DNA of 64,000 nt from Chloroflexota bacterium (GTDB lineage Bacteria; Chloroflexota; UBA11872). Both the position numbers and the translations under genes were made by a program. The notes under the pieces were generated by a model, which was not told the DNA's origin, ran no database searches, and saw nothing but the letters and a program-made list of their open reading frames with translations. Positions 16,674-25,560 of the stretch are shown piece by piece (positions within the stretch are counted from its first letter, which is position 1; every line of letters begins with the position of its first letter). Location: assembly GCA_026708035.1 (NCBI GenBank), contig JAPOVQ010000014.1, positions 128,826 to 192,825 on the forward strand, read 5' to 3'.

Positions 16674-19235
16674 CTACAGCGCCGCCAACACCTCGCGCTG
16701 GCGTGCCAGCCGCTCCGATCGGGCCGCGGCGAACCGCTTGATGCCGGCGTGGATCGAGTCGGCGTCGAGATTCGCCTCCGCGATCACGTCCGGCTCGGTC
16801 CCGCCGGTCAGCCACTGGTTGTCCCAGTCGGACCACAGCGAGTACTCGTCGGTCAGCGGGCCCAGATCGCGCACCGGCGGCACGCGCCGCGTGCCGGTGG
16901 ATACCACCATCGCGTCATAGCGCGCGCCGGCCGGTATGAGGCGATCGCGATAGTCCTGCGGCTGGCGCGCGAAGAGCTCCTCGCTCACCACGGCGACCAC
17001 CCGCACGTTCACGCCCTCGGCTTCGAGCTGCGGCAGCACGCGCATTAGGTTGACCGTCGAGTTCGAACCTTGCACGAACACCGTGCCCTGCGGCTCGCTG
17101 CCCGCGTCCCAGTCGCGGATCAAATACATCCCCTTGGCTGCCGCCAGCGGATCGGAGTCGGCGAATTCGTTGCGGTCGGCAACCGGAAAGTCTGGCCGCG
17201 CCACCTCGATGGTGATGAGCCCAACCTTCGGATCGCGGGCGGCAAGCGACGCCGCCGCGAAGTAGCCCGGCGCCACGTCGTTGTAGTCCCAGAAGCTCAG
17301 ATTGATCGCCTGGTCGCGCGGGAACAGCTTCCACACCTGCGGCGCAAAGATGCCGAAGTGCGTGCGCGCATCCGCGGCGGTCTCCGGCCCGGAGTGCCCC
17401 GCCAGAATGTGCAGTACGCCCATGCGAAACGGGCTGTCCTGGTTCTGCTGGCTCCAGACGCGAGCCGGCAGATACATCAGCGGCGTGAACGCGCCGTAGG
17501 TGCCGCTCAGCGCCCACACGCCGGCGTGCCGGTCGGGATCGAGCGACGCCGACTGGCTCACCAGCCCGATCGCCGACGAGGCGTTCCCGGCCTCCTCGAT
17601 CGGCGCTTTCATGCGCGTGCCCAACGGATTGTCTACCGGGTCGTAGTGCCCCCACAGCGCGCCCTTCTCCACGTTGATCGAGCTGGATAGGTCGGCCGCC
17701 AGGGTGATGAAGCGGTTGTCCGTGACGTAGTTGACCCACTTGATCAGTTCGGAAATCGCGCGCCGGGTTCCGGCAACATCGCCCGGCCGCTTGGCCAGCT
17801 CGATGTCCAGTGTCGCCGTCTCGCCGGTCAACTCATTGGTGACCTCGACCGACTGCGGCTCCAGCGGAATGTTCTCCGGACACAGCCGCTCGTCCATGAA
17901 CGGATTGGCCGTCGGGTCGATGCGCAGCGGCAGGTTGTCGTTCAGCGAGTCGCCGATCTCGACCAGCCGATCCGCCAGCCAGTCGCCCAATCCGTTCTGG
18001 TTGAGCACCGACATCGCCACGTCGATATTGGTCTTGAACTGGATCAGCCGCTCGCGCTCATCGGCCACCGGACCGTCGCGGATGCCGTCGAACTCCACGC
18101 CGTAGCGCCGCTCGAAGGTCTCGGCCAGCGCCACGAAATAGGGCTCGTTCATCTTCAGCTCGTAGGGATGGCTGTGATACCCGATGAGCTGCTCGCCGAA
18201 CCCGGGAAGGTGGCCGTTGTCGGCCGCCGGCCACCAGCCCTTGGTCGTCGTCCCGACGACGATGATCGGCCGGCGGTCGTTCGGGTCCCACTCTTCCATC
18301 GCCCATAGGGCGGCCATGACCTGGTCGTAGTCGTTGCCGTCCTCCAGCGAGATCACGTTCCAGCCGTAGGACGTCCACTGGTCCTCGATCACGTAGCCCT
18401 GGGTGAGGGACGGGTCGATGACCCCACCGACGAGCGAATCGTCGATGCCGGCGTTGTTGTAGGACAGGAGCACGCGCAGCCGCTTGCCCACCTGCTGCGC
18501 CAGAGCCTGCGTCTTCAGTTCCTGCGCGTGGCCCTCGGTCATGGCGAACTCGCCCTCGAGCGCGATCACCTTCAGCGAATCGTCGGCGCCGACGAAGTCC
18601 CAAAAGGCCGCCTTACCCGCCGCCGTGGCCACGCCGATGCCCGACGGCCCGCCGTTCACGTCGTTGGTCAGGTCGGTAGTCTCCGAGTGACCGGCCAGCG
18701 AGCGGATGCCGCGAATCTGGGCCTGCGCGAAGAGCGGGTGGTCCTCCAGCCCGTGGTCCTGCAGCAGCGTGTCCAGGGCGCCGCGTCCGCGACGGAATCC
18801 CAGCGCGTCGATCGGCAGCATGCCCACGTTGGGGTCGACGGCGTAGCGGTCGTCACCCGTCGCCGCGTGCTTCTGGGCCATGGCCTCGCCCATGATCATC
18901 CAGAGCGCATAGGCCGTGGGAATGTTGTGCCCCCCGGCCAGCATGAAGCGGTCGCAGAACGGGTGCTTGGGCCGGCGGTAGTCGTAGCGGAGGGCGCCGT
19001 TCTCGGGTCCGCCCAGATGCAGGGCCACGTTGTAGGGCGTATAGGCCAGCGGCCCGCCGAAGTGCCCGGTCTGGGCGTAGTTGCCCAGCAGCACCAGCGT
19101 CATGGCGGTCATGAACCCGACGTCTTCAATCCGCTCGCGGTCGTAGGCGGGGACTTTGACCGTGTCGTCGATCGTCACCGTCTGCACCGCGCTCGCGCGG
19201 GCGGTGACGCTTTGGCTGCCGTTGCTGTGCGCCAT
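16674..19235 (-). CDS. Transketolase-family TPP enzyme (853 aa)
   Basis: The enzyme transfers two-carbon ketol units in the pentose phosphate pathway. Its N-terminal TPP domain contains GHFGGPLAYTPYNVALHLGG, AGGHNIPTAYALWM and GEFAMTEGHAQELKTQAL...YNNAGIDDSLVGG. The central pyrimidine-binding domain follows (ITLAADLSSSINVEKGALWGHYDP, FGIFAPQVWKLFPRDQAINLSFWDYNDV), then a C-terminal domain (YDAMVVSTGTRRVP). At 853 residues it is much longer than the usual ~660 for Tkt, closer in size to phosphoketolase or pyruvate dehydrogenase E1 (AceE), so substrate assignment is provisional. The ATG at 19235 is chosen over a TTG at 19238; AGGAG lies 11 bases upstream. Confidence 0.82.
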   Translation of the reverse strand: MAHSNGSQSVTARASAVQTVTIDDTVKVPAYDRERIEDVGFMTAMTLVLLGNYAQTGHFGGPLAYTPYNVALHLGGPENGALRYDYRRPKHPFCDRFMLAGGHNIPTAYALWMIMGEAMAQKHAATGDDRYAVDPNVGMLPIDALGFRRGRGALDTLLQDHGLEDHPLFAQAQIRGIRSLAGHSETTDLTNDVNGGPSGIGVATAAGKAAFWDFVGADDSLKVIALEGEFAMTEGHAQELKTQALAQQVGKRLRVLLSYNNAGIDDSLVGGVIDPSLTQGYVIEDQWTSYGWNVISLEDGNDYDQVMAALWAMEEWDPNDRRPIIVVGTTTKGWWPAADNGHLPGFGEQLIGYHSHPYELKMNEPYFVALAETFERRYGVEFDGIRDGPVADERERLIQFKTNIDVAMSVLNQNGLGDWLADRLVEIGDSLNDNLPLRIDPTANPFMDERLCPENIPLEPQSVEVTNELTGETATLDIELAKRPGDVAGTRRAISELIKWVNYVTDNRFITLAADLSSSINVEKGALWGHYDPVDNPLGTRMKAPIEEAGNASSAIGLVSQSASLDPDRHAGVWALSGTYGAFTPLMYLPARVWSQQNQDSPFRMGVLHILAGHSGPETAADARTHFGIFAPQVWKLFPRDQAINLSFWDYNDVAPGYFAAASLAARDPKVGLITIEVARPDFPVADRNEFADSDPLAAAKGMYLIRDWDAGSEPQGTVFVQGSNSTVNLMRVLPQLEAEGVNVRVVAVVSEELFARQPQDYRDRLIPAGARYDAMVVSTGTRRVPPVRDLGPLTDEYSLWSDWDNQWLTGGTEPDVIAEANLDADSIHAGIKRFAAARSERLARQREVLAAL

Positions 19236-19480
19236 CAATCGCTGCTCCTTGAGAGTGGATGCCGGGGGAGGGGTATCGTCAGTCTTCCCCGGGTGCGCCC
19301 GTCACGCGGCGAACGAGGCACGCCGCCTCGATTGCGCCACCCGAAAGGCGCATAAGAGGGTACCCGATACCCCGAGCCTCGATAGCGCGATTCCGCTGCG
19401 GCGGAAGAGGTCGCCACACCGTCCGCGAGACGCGCCAGTCACCAGGGCATCGCCGATCTCCAGCGACGCGCTTGGCAGGT

Positions 19481-19924
19481 TCAGGAGCCCGTCAACAGCT
19501 TGCGCAAACCTCGGGGATACAACGGGCCGTCGAGCGGCTGGGAAAGGTCAAGCCACACGGCCTCGATGCGCTTGCCGCTTGACTCCGTTCCGTTGATCAG
19601 CTCGGCACGGTAGAGCGACCGGTCCACGAGCTGTGCCTCGAAGAGAAACTCGATCTGGTGCGCGCGCTCACCGTCCCGCTCGAAGATGTTCTCGACAGTG
19701 GTCAGATGCCGCACCTGATCGATCTCGGCCGCGATCTCCTCCAGGATTTCCCGCTTCACGGCCTGCGCCGCCCGTTCGCCGAACTCAATCGCGCCGCCGA
19801 GCGGTCGGTAGTAGCGACCGCCATCCGGCCCGGTGTACCGCCGCACCAGCAGCCGCGAACCGTCGCGAATGACCGCGAGCGCCACCGGGCGAATGCGAGA
19901 CTGGGGTTTTCGCTTGTCAGACAT
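19481..19924 (-). CDS. Nudix hydrolase
   Basis: The 147-residue protein contains the complete Nudix box GAIEFGERAAQAVKREILEE, the Mg2+-binding motif for hydrolysis of nucleoside diphosphate derivatives. The N-terminus MSDKRKPQSRIRPVALAVIRDGSRLLVRR is normal for the family. The ATG at 19924 is used; the open frame continues upstream to 20077 only through intergenic repeat DNA, which produces a spurious VIPAKAGIQ peptide. The substrate is unknown. It lies between trpS and the transketolase gene on the same strand. Confidence 0.9.
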   Translation of the reverse strand: MSDKRKPQSRIRPVALAVIRDGSRLLVRRYTGPDGGRYYRPLGGAIEFGERAAQAVKREILEEIAAEIDQVRHLTTVENIFERDGERAHQIEFLFEAQLVDRSLYRAELINGTESSGKRIEAVWLDLSQPLDGPLYPRGLRKLLTGS

Positions 19925-20043
19925 CAGTGCGCCATCCGAACCAGTCGGTCGGCCCCGTTGCCGAAATACGGCGGCGGTCCCACCGCCGGGCTCCGGCGTG
20001 CCGCTGCGGCGGGTCGGGGGGCACTTTGCCCGTGAAATGCGGA

Positions 20044-20073
20044 CCTGGATTCCGGCCTTCGCCGGAATGACGG
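20044..20073 (+). repeat. Short copy of dispersed R1 repeat
   Basis: CTGGATTCCGGCCTTCGCCG followed by GAATGACGG forms a stem from GATTCCGGC paired with GCCGGAATG-type sequence. The same core occurs at 37091-37116, 58078-58101 (opposite strand) and 63751-63799. Confidence 0.75.
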
Positions 20074-20092
20074 ACAAATATGCCGCACTACC

Positions 20093-21154
20093 CTATGGCG
20101 CGCCCTCCGGCGGGGGCGGCGGACCATCGCGCAAGTAATCGAGGCTGAGCGCCGTGCGGACCTGCTCCACCAACGCCTCGCCGCGGCGCTTCGTTGCCGC
20201 CGTGCCGGCTGCCAGCACGTCGCGCACGTCGTCGGGCCGCGCCGCCCAGTGCTCCCTCCGGTCGCGGATCGGCGCCAAAAGGTCGTTCATGGCTTGGAAC
20301 AGCCGGTCCTTGACCTCGACGTCCCCCACCCGTCCCGTCCGATAGCGGACTTTCAGGTCGTCCACCTCGTCCGTATTCGGATTGAAGGCGTCGTGATACA
20401 TGAACACCGGATTTCCCTCCACGGTGCCGGGATCGGTGGCTCGCAGCCGCTTGGGATCGGTGAACATGCTGCGCACCTTGGCCCGCAGCGTTTCTTCCGA
20501 GTCCTTGAGGAAGATCGCGTTGCCGGCCGAAGTGCCCATCTTGCCCTTGCCGTCGATGCCGACCAGCCGCGGCACCGCGCCTATCCGCGCCTCGGGTACC
20601 ACGAACGTGTCCCCAAAGCGCCGGTTGAAGCGGATGGCGACGTCGCGCGTCATCTCGATGTGCGGCAGCTGGTCGTCGCCCACCGGCACCAGGTGGGCCA
20701 GCGGCAGCAGGATGTTGGCGATCTGCATCACCGGGTAGTTGAAGAAGGCCACGGGCACCGACTTGGTCGTCGCCTCCAGGTCCGCCAGCTCGGCCTTCAA
20801 CGTCGGATTGCGTTGCAAATGGCCCAGCCCCAGAAACCAGCTCAGATGCAGCGTCAGCTCGGCGAACTCCGGCACGCCGCTCTCGATGACGAAGTGCGAG
20901 ATGTCCGGATCCAATCCCACGCCCAGCCAGTCCAGCGTCACTTCCCAAAGTCCCCAGCGAATCCAGGGCAGGTTGTCTGCGTAGTCCGAGACCTGGTAGT
21001 CGGCCAGCAGGAAGAACGATTCGTACTCGTCCTGCAGCTCCAACCACTGCGAAAACGCGCCGGCGTAGTGGCCCACGTGGGACGGCCCCGAGGGGCGCAA
21101 CCCAGTCAGGATGCGGCGTCGCTCGGCGGCGGGGGCGTTGGCAGGCTCCGACAT
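20093..21154 (-). CDS. trpS: Tryptophan--tRNA ligase
   Basis: This class I aminoacyl-tRNA synthetase charges tRNA-Trp. The HIGH-like motif is PSGPSHVGHYAGAFSQW near residue 20. The tryptophan pocket is marked by ADYQVSDYAD and by VPVGDDQLPHIEMTRDVA. The KMSKS loop reads KMGTSAGNAIFL, with Gly-Thr in place of the usual Ser-Lys, which is unusual. At 353 residues it has family length. The C-terminal tail is short and proline-rich (DGPPPPPEGAP) and reaches to the R1 repeat. The ATG at 21154 is clear. It is downstream of the transhydrogenase gene on the same strand, with 72 bp between. Confidence 0.95.
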   Translation of the reverse strand: MSEPANAPAAERRRILTGLRPSGPSHVGHYAGAFSQWLELQDEYESFFLLADYQVSDYADNLPWIRWGLWEVTLDWLGVGLDPDISHFVIESGVPEFAELTLHLSWFLGLGHLQRNPTLKAELADLEATTKSVPVAFFNYPVMQIANILLPLAHLVPVGDDQLPHIEMTRDVAIRFNRRFGDTFVVPEARIGAVPRLVGIDGKGKMGTSAGNAIFLKDSEETLRAKVRSMFTDPKRLRATDPGTVEGNPVFMYHDAFNPNTDEVDDLKVRYRTGRVGDVEVKDRLFQAMNDLLAPIRDRREHWAARPDDVRDVLAAGTAATKRRGEALVEQVRTALSLDYLRDGPPPPPEGAP

Positions 21155-21226
21155 GCGGGGTGACCTCGACGGCGATCAGGGGCAGTCCATAGTGCCACTG
21201 CAAGCCGCCGAAACGCGGCGCGGGGA

Positions 21227-22657
21227 CTACCGAATCAGCTTGTTGACCCCATTCAGGCCGGCAACCTTGTAGGCCTCGGCGAACGTGGGATAGTTGAAGA
21301 TCGTCTCCACGAAGTAGTCGATGGTGCCGCCAAGCTGCATGACGGCTTGGCCGATGTGCAGCAGCTCGCTGGCCTGGTTGCCGAAGATATGGACCCCAAG
21401 CACCTTGCGCGTGTCCGGGTCGAACAACAGCTTCAGAATGCCGAAGTCGTCGCCGATGATCGCGCCCCGAGCGATTTCCTTGTACCGGGCCACGCCGCTC
21501 TCGTAGGCCGCCCCTTCCATCGTGAGTTCCTCTTCCGTCTTTCCGACCAGGGCGATCTCGGGAATGGTGTAGATGCCGATGGGCAACTCGTCGTCGATGC
21601 TGGGGCAGTCCAATCCCAGGGCGTGGCGCGCGGCCAGGCGTCCCTGCTCCGCCGACGTGGACGCCAGCGCGGGCTGTCCGATCACGTCGCCCACGGCGTA
21701 GACGTGCTCTAACTCCGTCTGGAAAAACTTGTTGACTTTCACCCGTCCGCGGTCGTCGGCGGCCAGTCCGGCGGCGTCGAGATTCAGCAGTCCCGTGGCG
21801 CCGCGGCGTCCGATCGAGTACATCACCACGTCGCTGACCATGCGGGCGCCGGTTTCGAGCACCGTGACCGGACGGCCGCGATTGTCGAACACCACGGTCT
21901 CCACCTTATGCCCGAGGCGCATCGTGATGCCGTCCTCGCGCATGCGGAACTTCAGCGCTTCGCCGATTTCCTCGTCGACGATGTCGAGCAGCTCCTTGCG
22001 CCCGTCGATCAGCGTCACCGCGACGCCGAGCGTGGCAAATATGCTGGCGTACTCCGTGCCGATGATGCCGCCGCCCACGACGGTCAGCGACTTGGGAATC
22101 CTGGGCAGGTCCAGGATCCCGTCGCTGTCGACGACGCGCTCATTGTCGAAGGGAATGTGCGGCGGCCGCGCCGGGCTCGAACCGGTGGCCAAGATGACTT
22201 TGTCGGCCCGAACTTCGATGATGGAGTTTTCGGTATGGATCGCGAGCGTGTGGGAGTCAACGAAGTGCGCGACGCCGTTGAGCAGCTCCACGTCGTTGCG
22301 CAAGAACCCGTCGCGGACCACGTCCACTTCGGCCTGCACGACCTGCGCCGTGCGCAGCAGCAAATCGTGCATGGTCACGTCGGCCATCACGCGGTAGGAC
22401 TCGCCGTAGAACGAACGCTGGCCGATGCCGGTGACATGGATCACGGCCTCGCGCAGGGTCTTGGAGGGAATGGTGCCCCGATGGACCGCCTGCCCGCCGA
22501 CATAGCGTTGGCGATCGACCGCGGCCACGCGTTTGCCGCCCTTGGCGGCCTGGATCGCCGCGCGCCGTCCCGCCGGTCCCGTGCCGATGACCACAATGTC
22601 GTAGTGCGGCTTGTCGTTCGACGGGCCGCCGGGGCCAGGGCCTTGAGTGTTCTGCAT
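21227..22657 (-). CDS. sthA: Si-specific NAD(P)+ transhydrogenase (SthA-like flavoprotein)
   Basis: The 476-residue flavoprotein exchanges reducing equivalents between NADPH and NAD+. FAD motif YDIVVIGTGPAGRRAAIQAAKGG opens the protein. The segment GGQAVHRGTIPSKTLREAV replaces the redox-active Cys pair of lipoamide dehydrogenases with Ala and Thr, which is the diagnostic SthA feature. A second dinucleotide motif is VVGGGIIGTEYASIFATLG, and the FAD-contact motif is YAVGDVIGQPALAS. The dimer interface domain ends KVAGLNGVNKLIR. The ATG at 22657 (MQNTQGPGPGG) is used; upstream continuation of the frame to 23284 lies antisense to modA and is spurious. Confidence 0.93.
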   Translation of the reverse strand: MQNTQGPGPGGPSNDKPHYDIVVIGTGPAGRRAAIQAAKGGKRVAAVDRQRYVGGQAVHRGTIPSKTLREAVIHVTGIGQRSFYGESYRVMADVTMHDLLLRTAQVVQAEVDVVRDGFLRNDVELLNGVAHFVDSHTLAIHTENSIIEVRADKVILATGSSPARPPHIPFDNERVVDSDGILDLPRIPKSLTVVGGGIIGTEYASIFATLGVAVTLIDGRKELLDIVDEEIGEALKFRMREDGITMRLGHKVETVVFDNRGRPVTVLETGARMVSDVVMYSIGRRGATGLLNLDAAGLAADDRGRVKVNKFFQTELEHVYAVGDVIGQPALASTSAEQGRLAARHALGLDCPSIDDELPIGIYTIPEIALVGKTEEELTMEGAAYESGVARYKEIARGAIIGDDFGILKLLFDPDTRKVLGVHIFGNQASELLHIGQAVMQLGGTIDYFVETIFNYPTFAEAYKVAGLNGVNKLIR

Positions 22658-22744
22658 GCGCACAAACCGTTTGCCGCAACAGTTCCGCAGGCATCGTAGC
22701 GTGACAATCGTCGCGGTATCTGTGGCCTCGACTGTGCCGAGTGG

Positions 22745-23575
22745 GTGGGCGAGTTTGTGACGACGCGTTGGCGCCGTGCGGCGGTCTCGCTGCGTGCACG
22801 GCGTGCCGTGGCTGTGACCGGCCTTGCGGTGGTGCTGTTGACCGGCGCCTGCGCCCCGGTTCACCACAACGAAGTCACCGTCTATGCCGCGGCCTCGCTC
22901 CGCGATGCGTTCACCGAAATTGCCCAGGCATTTGAGGAGACTCGCTCGAATGCGCACGTGGTGCTCAACTTCGCGGGCTCGCAGGTGCTGCGGGCCCAGA
23001 TCGAGCGCGGGGCTCCCGCCGAAGTCGTGGCCACGGCGGACGAAGTCCACGCACGGCAGTTGGAGGCGGCCGGTCTGCTGGCGGCCTCGCCACGCACTTT
23101 CGCCGAAAACGCGCTCGTGCTCGCCGTGCCCGCCGACAATCCTCGAGGGCTTGGGTCCCTGGCAGATCTCACCGCGCCGGACGTGCGCCTCGTCATGGGC
23201 ATTGCAGATGTCCCCGTCGGTCGCTATGCCCGCGCCGCGTTGGAGCGCTATGCCGCGGCCATTGGACACGACGCATTCGTGCAAGCCGTGCTTGACAATG
23301 TGGTCTCATTCGAGACCAACGTCCGCCACGTGGCGGCGAAGCTGGAGCTGGGCGTGCTTGATGCCGGATTCATCTATACGACCGATGTGCTTGCGTCTGA
23401 CGGCGCCCTGATCGAGATTCCGCTGCCTCCGGAGGCGGCGATTGCGGCGCCCTATCCGATCGCCGTGACGAAGCGCGGAGCCGACCGAGAGGCTGCGACG
23501 GCCTTCGCCGACTTCGTGCACTCGCCCGCCGGCCAGCGCATCCTGGCGGCGCACGGCTTCCGGCCCGCCGGCTGA
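22745..23575 (+). CDS. modA: Molybdate ABC transporter substrate-binding lipoprotein
   Basis: The periplasmic or surface-anchored molybdate/tungstate receptor of the ModABC importer. It has a signal with lipobox LLTGAC (Cys near residue 36), then the ModA signature VTVYAAASLRDAFTEIAQAFEE, VLNFAGSQVLRAQIERGAPAEVVATAD and the C-terminal YPIAVTKRGADREAATAFADFVHSPAGQRIL. The GTG at 22745 is taken as start, but GTG 22757 is also possible because no strong ribosome site distinguishes them. It is divergent from sthA and 22 bp before modB. No ModE regulator or Mo-box is recognisable here. Confidence 0.94.
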   Translation: MGEFVTTRWRRAAVSLRARRAVAVTGLAVVLLTGACAPVHHNEVTVYAAASLRDAFTEIAQAFEETRSNAHVVLNFAGSQVLRAQIERGAPAEVVATADEVHARQLEAAGLLAASPRTFAENALVLAVPADNPRGLGSLADLTAPDVRLVMGIADVPVGRYARAALERYAAAIGHDAFVQAVLDNVVSFETNVRHVAAKLELGVLDAGFIYTTDVLASDGALIEIPLPPEAAIAAPYPIAVTKRGADREAATAFADFVHSPAGQRILAAHGFRPAG

Positions 23576-23597
23576 GACTCGCCGAGGAATCTCCGAA

Positions 23598-24404
23598 ATG
23601 CGCCGCGCCCAGTCCATCACGTGGAGCAGGCTTGCCCTGGCCGCGTCAGCCGCGATCCTGGTCGCCTTCATCGGCATCCCCGTGGGCGCATTGATCGCGC
23701 GCGGCGTCATCGAAGGCGACGTCCTCGCCGCGCTGCGCAGCCCGGTCGCCATCACCGCGCTCTGGCTCTCGCTGGCCACCTCGGCCATCGCCGTTGCCGT
23801 TGCCGTTGTGCTGGGAACGCCGGCGGCCTACCTCCTCGCGCGCCATGCCTTCCCCGGCCGAAGCATCGTCGACACCCTGATCGATCTGCCGGTGGTGCTG
23901 CCGCCGGTCGTCGGTGGGCTGGCGCTGCTCGTGGCGCTCGGGCGCCATGGGGTAATCGGCGGTCCGCTGGACGCCGCCGGCGTGGATGTCGCACTTACTA
24001 CCGGCGCGGTGGTTCTGGCGCAACTCTTCGTTGCCGTGCCCTTCTACATTCGGGCCGCGCGCGCCGGATTCGAGAGCGTCGACCGTCGGCTCGAATCAGT
24101 CTCCGCCACGCTTGGCGCCGGCGGATGGCGCACCTTCCGGCGAGTCACGGTGCCCCTCGCGCTGCCGTCGCTCATCGGCGGCGCGGTCATGTGCTGGGCC
24201 CGCGCCCTGGGCGAATTCGGCGCCACCATCATGTTCGCCGGCAATGTCTTCGGCCGCACCCAGACGATGCCGCTGGCGATCCTCGAAGCCATTGAGACCG
24301 ACGTCGACGCCGCGCTGGCCATCGCCATCGTCCTCATCGTCCTGGCCTTCGCCGGGCTGCTGGTATTCAAGGGACTGGCGCGGCTCGGAGGACGGGTCCT
24401 GTGA
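23598..24404 (+). CDS. modB: Molybdate ABC transporter permease
   Basis: This 268-residue permease has six predicted transmembrane helices and the EAA-loop motif ESVSATLGAGGWRTFRRVTVPLALPSL that contacts ModC. The LGEFGATIMFAGNVFGRTQTMPLAIL motif is characteristic of ModB/CysT-type permeases. GAGGAA lies before the ATG at 23598. It overlaps modC by four bases, so the two are translationally coupled. Confidence 0.94.
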   Translation: MRRAQSITWSRLALAASAAILVAFIGIPVGALIARGVIEGDVLAALRSPVAITALWLSLATSAIAVAVAVVLGTPAAYLLARHAFPGRSIVDTLIDLPVVLPPVVGGLALLVALGRHGVIGGPLDAAGVDVALTTGAVVLAQLFVAVPFYIRAARAGFESVDRRLESVSATLGAGGWRTFRRVTVPLALPSLIGGAVMCWARALGEFGATIMFAGNVFGRTQTMPLAILEAIETDVDAALAIAIVLIVLAFAGLLVFKGLARLGGRVL

Positions 24405-25486
24405 TTCGGGCGGACATACGCACAACGGTCGGCGGCTTCGACCTCGCGGTCGACCTCGCCGTGGATCGCGAGATCACCGTGCTCTATGGGCACTCCGGCG
24501 CCGGCAAAACACTTACGCTTGAGGCCATCGCCGGACTCCTCACGCCGCGTCAGGGCCGCATCACGCTGCATGACCGGGTCGTATTCGACAGCGCGTCCGG
24601 CGTCAACGTGCCGCCGCAACGGCGCGATCTCGGCTATCTGGTGCAGAGCTACGCGCTCTTTCCTCACCTCACCGTCGCGCAGAACATTGCCTATGGCCTC
24701 GGCCATGTCCGCCGTTCCGAGCGCCGCGAGCGCGTGGAGCGCTTCGCGCGCATGTTCGGCGTGGACGATCTGCTGCGTCGCCGTCCGGCGCGCATTTCGG
24801 GCGGCCAGGCCCAGCGCGTGGCCCTGGCGCGCGCGCTCGTGCGCGAGCCTCGGGTGCTGCTTCTCGATGAGCCATTCGCCGCGGTCGACTCGAGCAACCG
24901 CCGCACCATGCGGCGTGAGCTCCGGCAGCTCGCGCAGCGCCTCGATCTCAGCGTGGTCATGGTCACCCACGACCTCACCGAGGCCTACAACGTGGGCGAC
25001 CGGCTGGCGGTCATCGATCGCGGACGCGTGCTCCAGGCGGGCCCGCGCGACGAGGTCTTCCACCGTCCCGCCACGGCGCGCGCCGCGGAGTTGCTCGGGG
25101 TTCAGAACGTCCTGCCCGGACGGGTCGTGGGCGCCGACGGCGACCGAGTACATATCGCCAGTGGGCTCGGCATGGTCGCGGCACAGGCCGACTCCCGTCC
25201 CCAATCCGACCACGTCCAACTCGCCGTTCGCGCCGAGCAGATCATCCTCGAGCGGCCCGACCGGCCAACGACCGAGCGCGAGAACCGCTTTCAAGTCACC
25301 ATCGTGGACGAGGCGGCTTTCGGCTTCTCGCACACGCTGGTCGTGCGAGTCGACGACGTCCCGTCCGGCGCGCCAACGCTAGAGATCGACGTCCCGGCGC
25401 ACCCCTACCAGGTGCTCAACGTCCCCGCCCGCCGCGACTGGCGCATCCACATCCCACCCGAAGCGGTGCATGTGATCCCAACGTGA
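24401..25486 (+). CDS. modC: Molybdate ABC transporter ATP-binding protein
   Basis: The 361-residue ATPase powers ModAB. Walker A is YGHSGAGKTLTLEAIAG, the Q-loop lies in YLVQSYALFPHLTV, the signature is ISGGQAQRVALARAL, Walker B is VLLLDEPFAAVD and the H-loop is VMVTHDLTEAY. After the nucleotide domain, residues about 235-361 carry a MOP/TOBE-like regulatory domain (GVQNVLPGRVVGADGDRVHIASG, FQVTIVDEAAFGFSHTLVV). The start is a GTG at 24401 inside the modB stop. The operon ends here; a strong new promoter begins 40 bp further on. Confidence 0.94.
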   Translation: MIRADIRTTVGGFDLAVDLAVDREITVLYGHSGAGKTLTLEAIAGLLTPRQGRITLHDRVVFDSASGVNVPPQRRDLGYLVQSYALFPHLTVAQNIAYGLGHVRRSERRERVERFARMFGVDDLLRRRPARISGGQAQRVALARALVREPRVLLLDEPFAAVDSSNRRTMRRELRQLAQRLDLSVVMVTHDLTEAYNVGDRLAVIDRGRVLQAGPRDEVFHRPATARAAELLGVQNVLPGRVVGADGDRVHIASGLGMVAAQADSRPQSDHVQLAVRAEQIILERPDRPTTERENRFQVTIVDEAAFGFSHTLVVRVDDVPSGAPTLEIDVPAHPYQVLNVPARRDWRIHIPPEAVHVIPT

Positions 25487-25524
25487 ATGGCGATCGAGAC
25501 TCGGAGTGTTCGTGGTTTGTACGG

Positions 25525-25530
25525 TATAAT
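25525..25530 (+). promoter_or_regulatory. Perfect TATAAT -10 box before tcmP
   Basis: TATAAT at 25525-25530 lies 31 bp before the ATG at 25561. It stands out as an AT-rich island between the modC stop and tcmP. A consensus -35 at 17 bp is not evident. GGTGAG at 25549-25554 gives a six-base spacing to the ATG, and an in-frame TAG at 25555 fixes the start. Confidence 0.55.
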
Positions 25531-25560
25531 CGCCACGGAGGCTGTCTTGGTGAGTAGTCG

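Noticed and set aside
22658-23284. N-terminal extension that would make the transhydrogenase 685 aa
   Set aside because: The extra 209 codons lie antisense to modA, are low in recognisable structure and precede a normal FAD-binding start at 22657.
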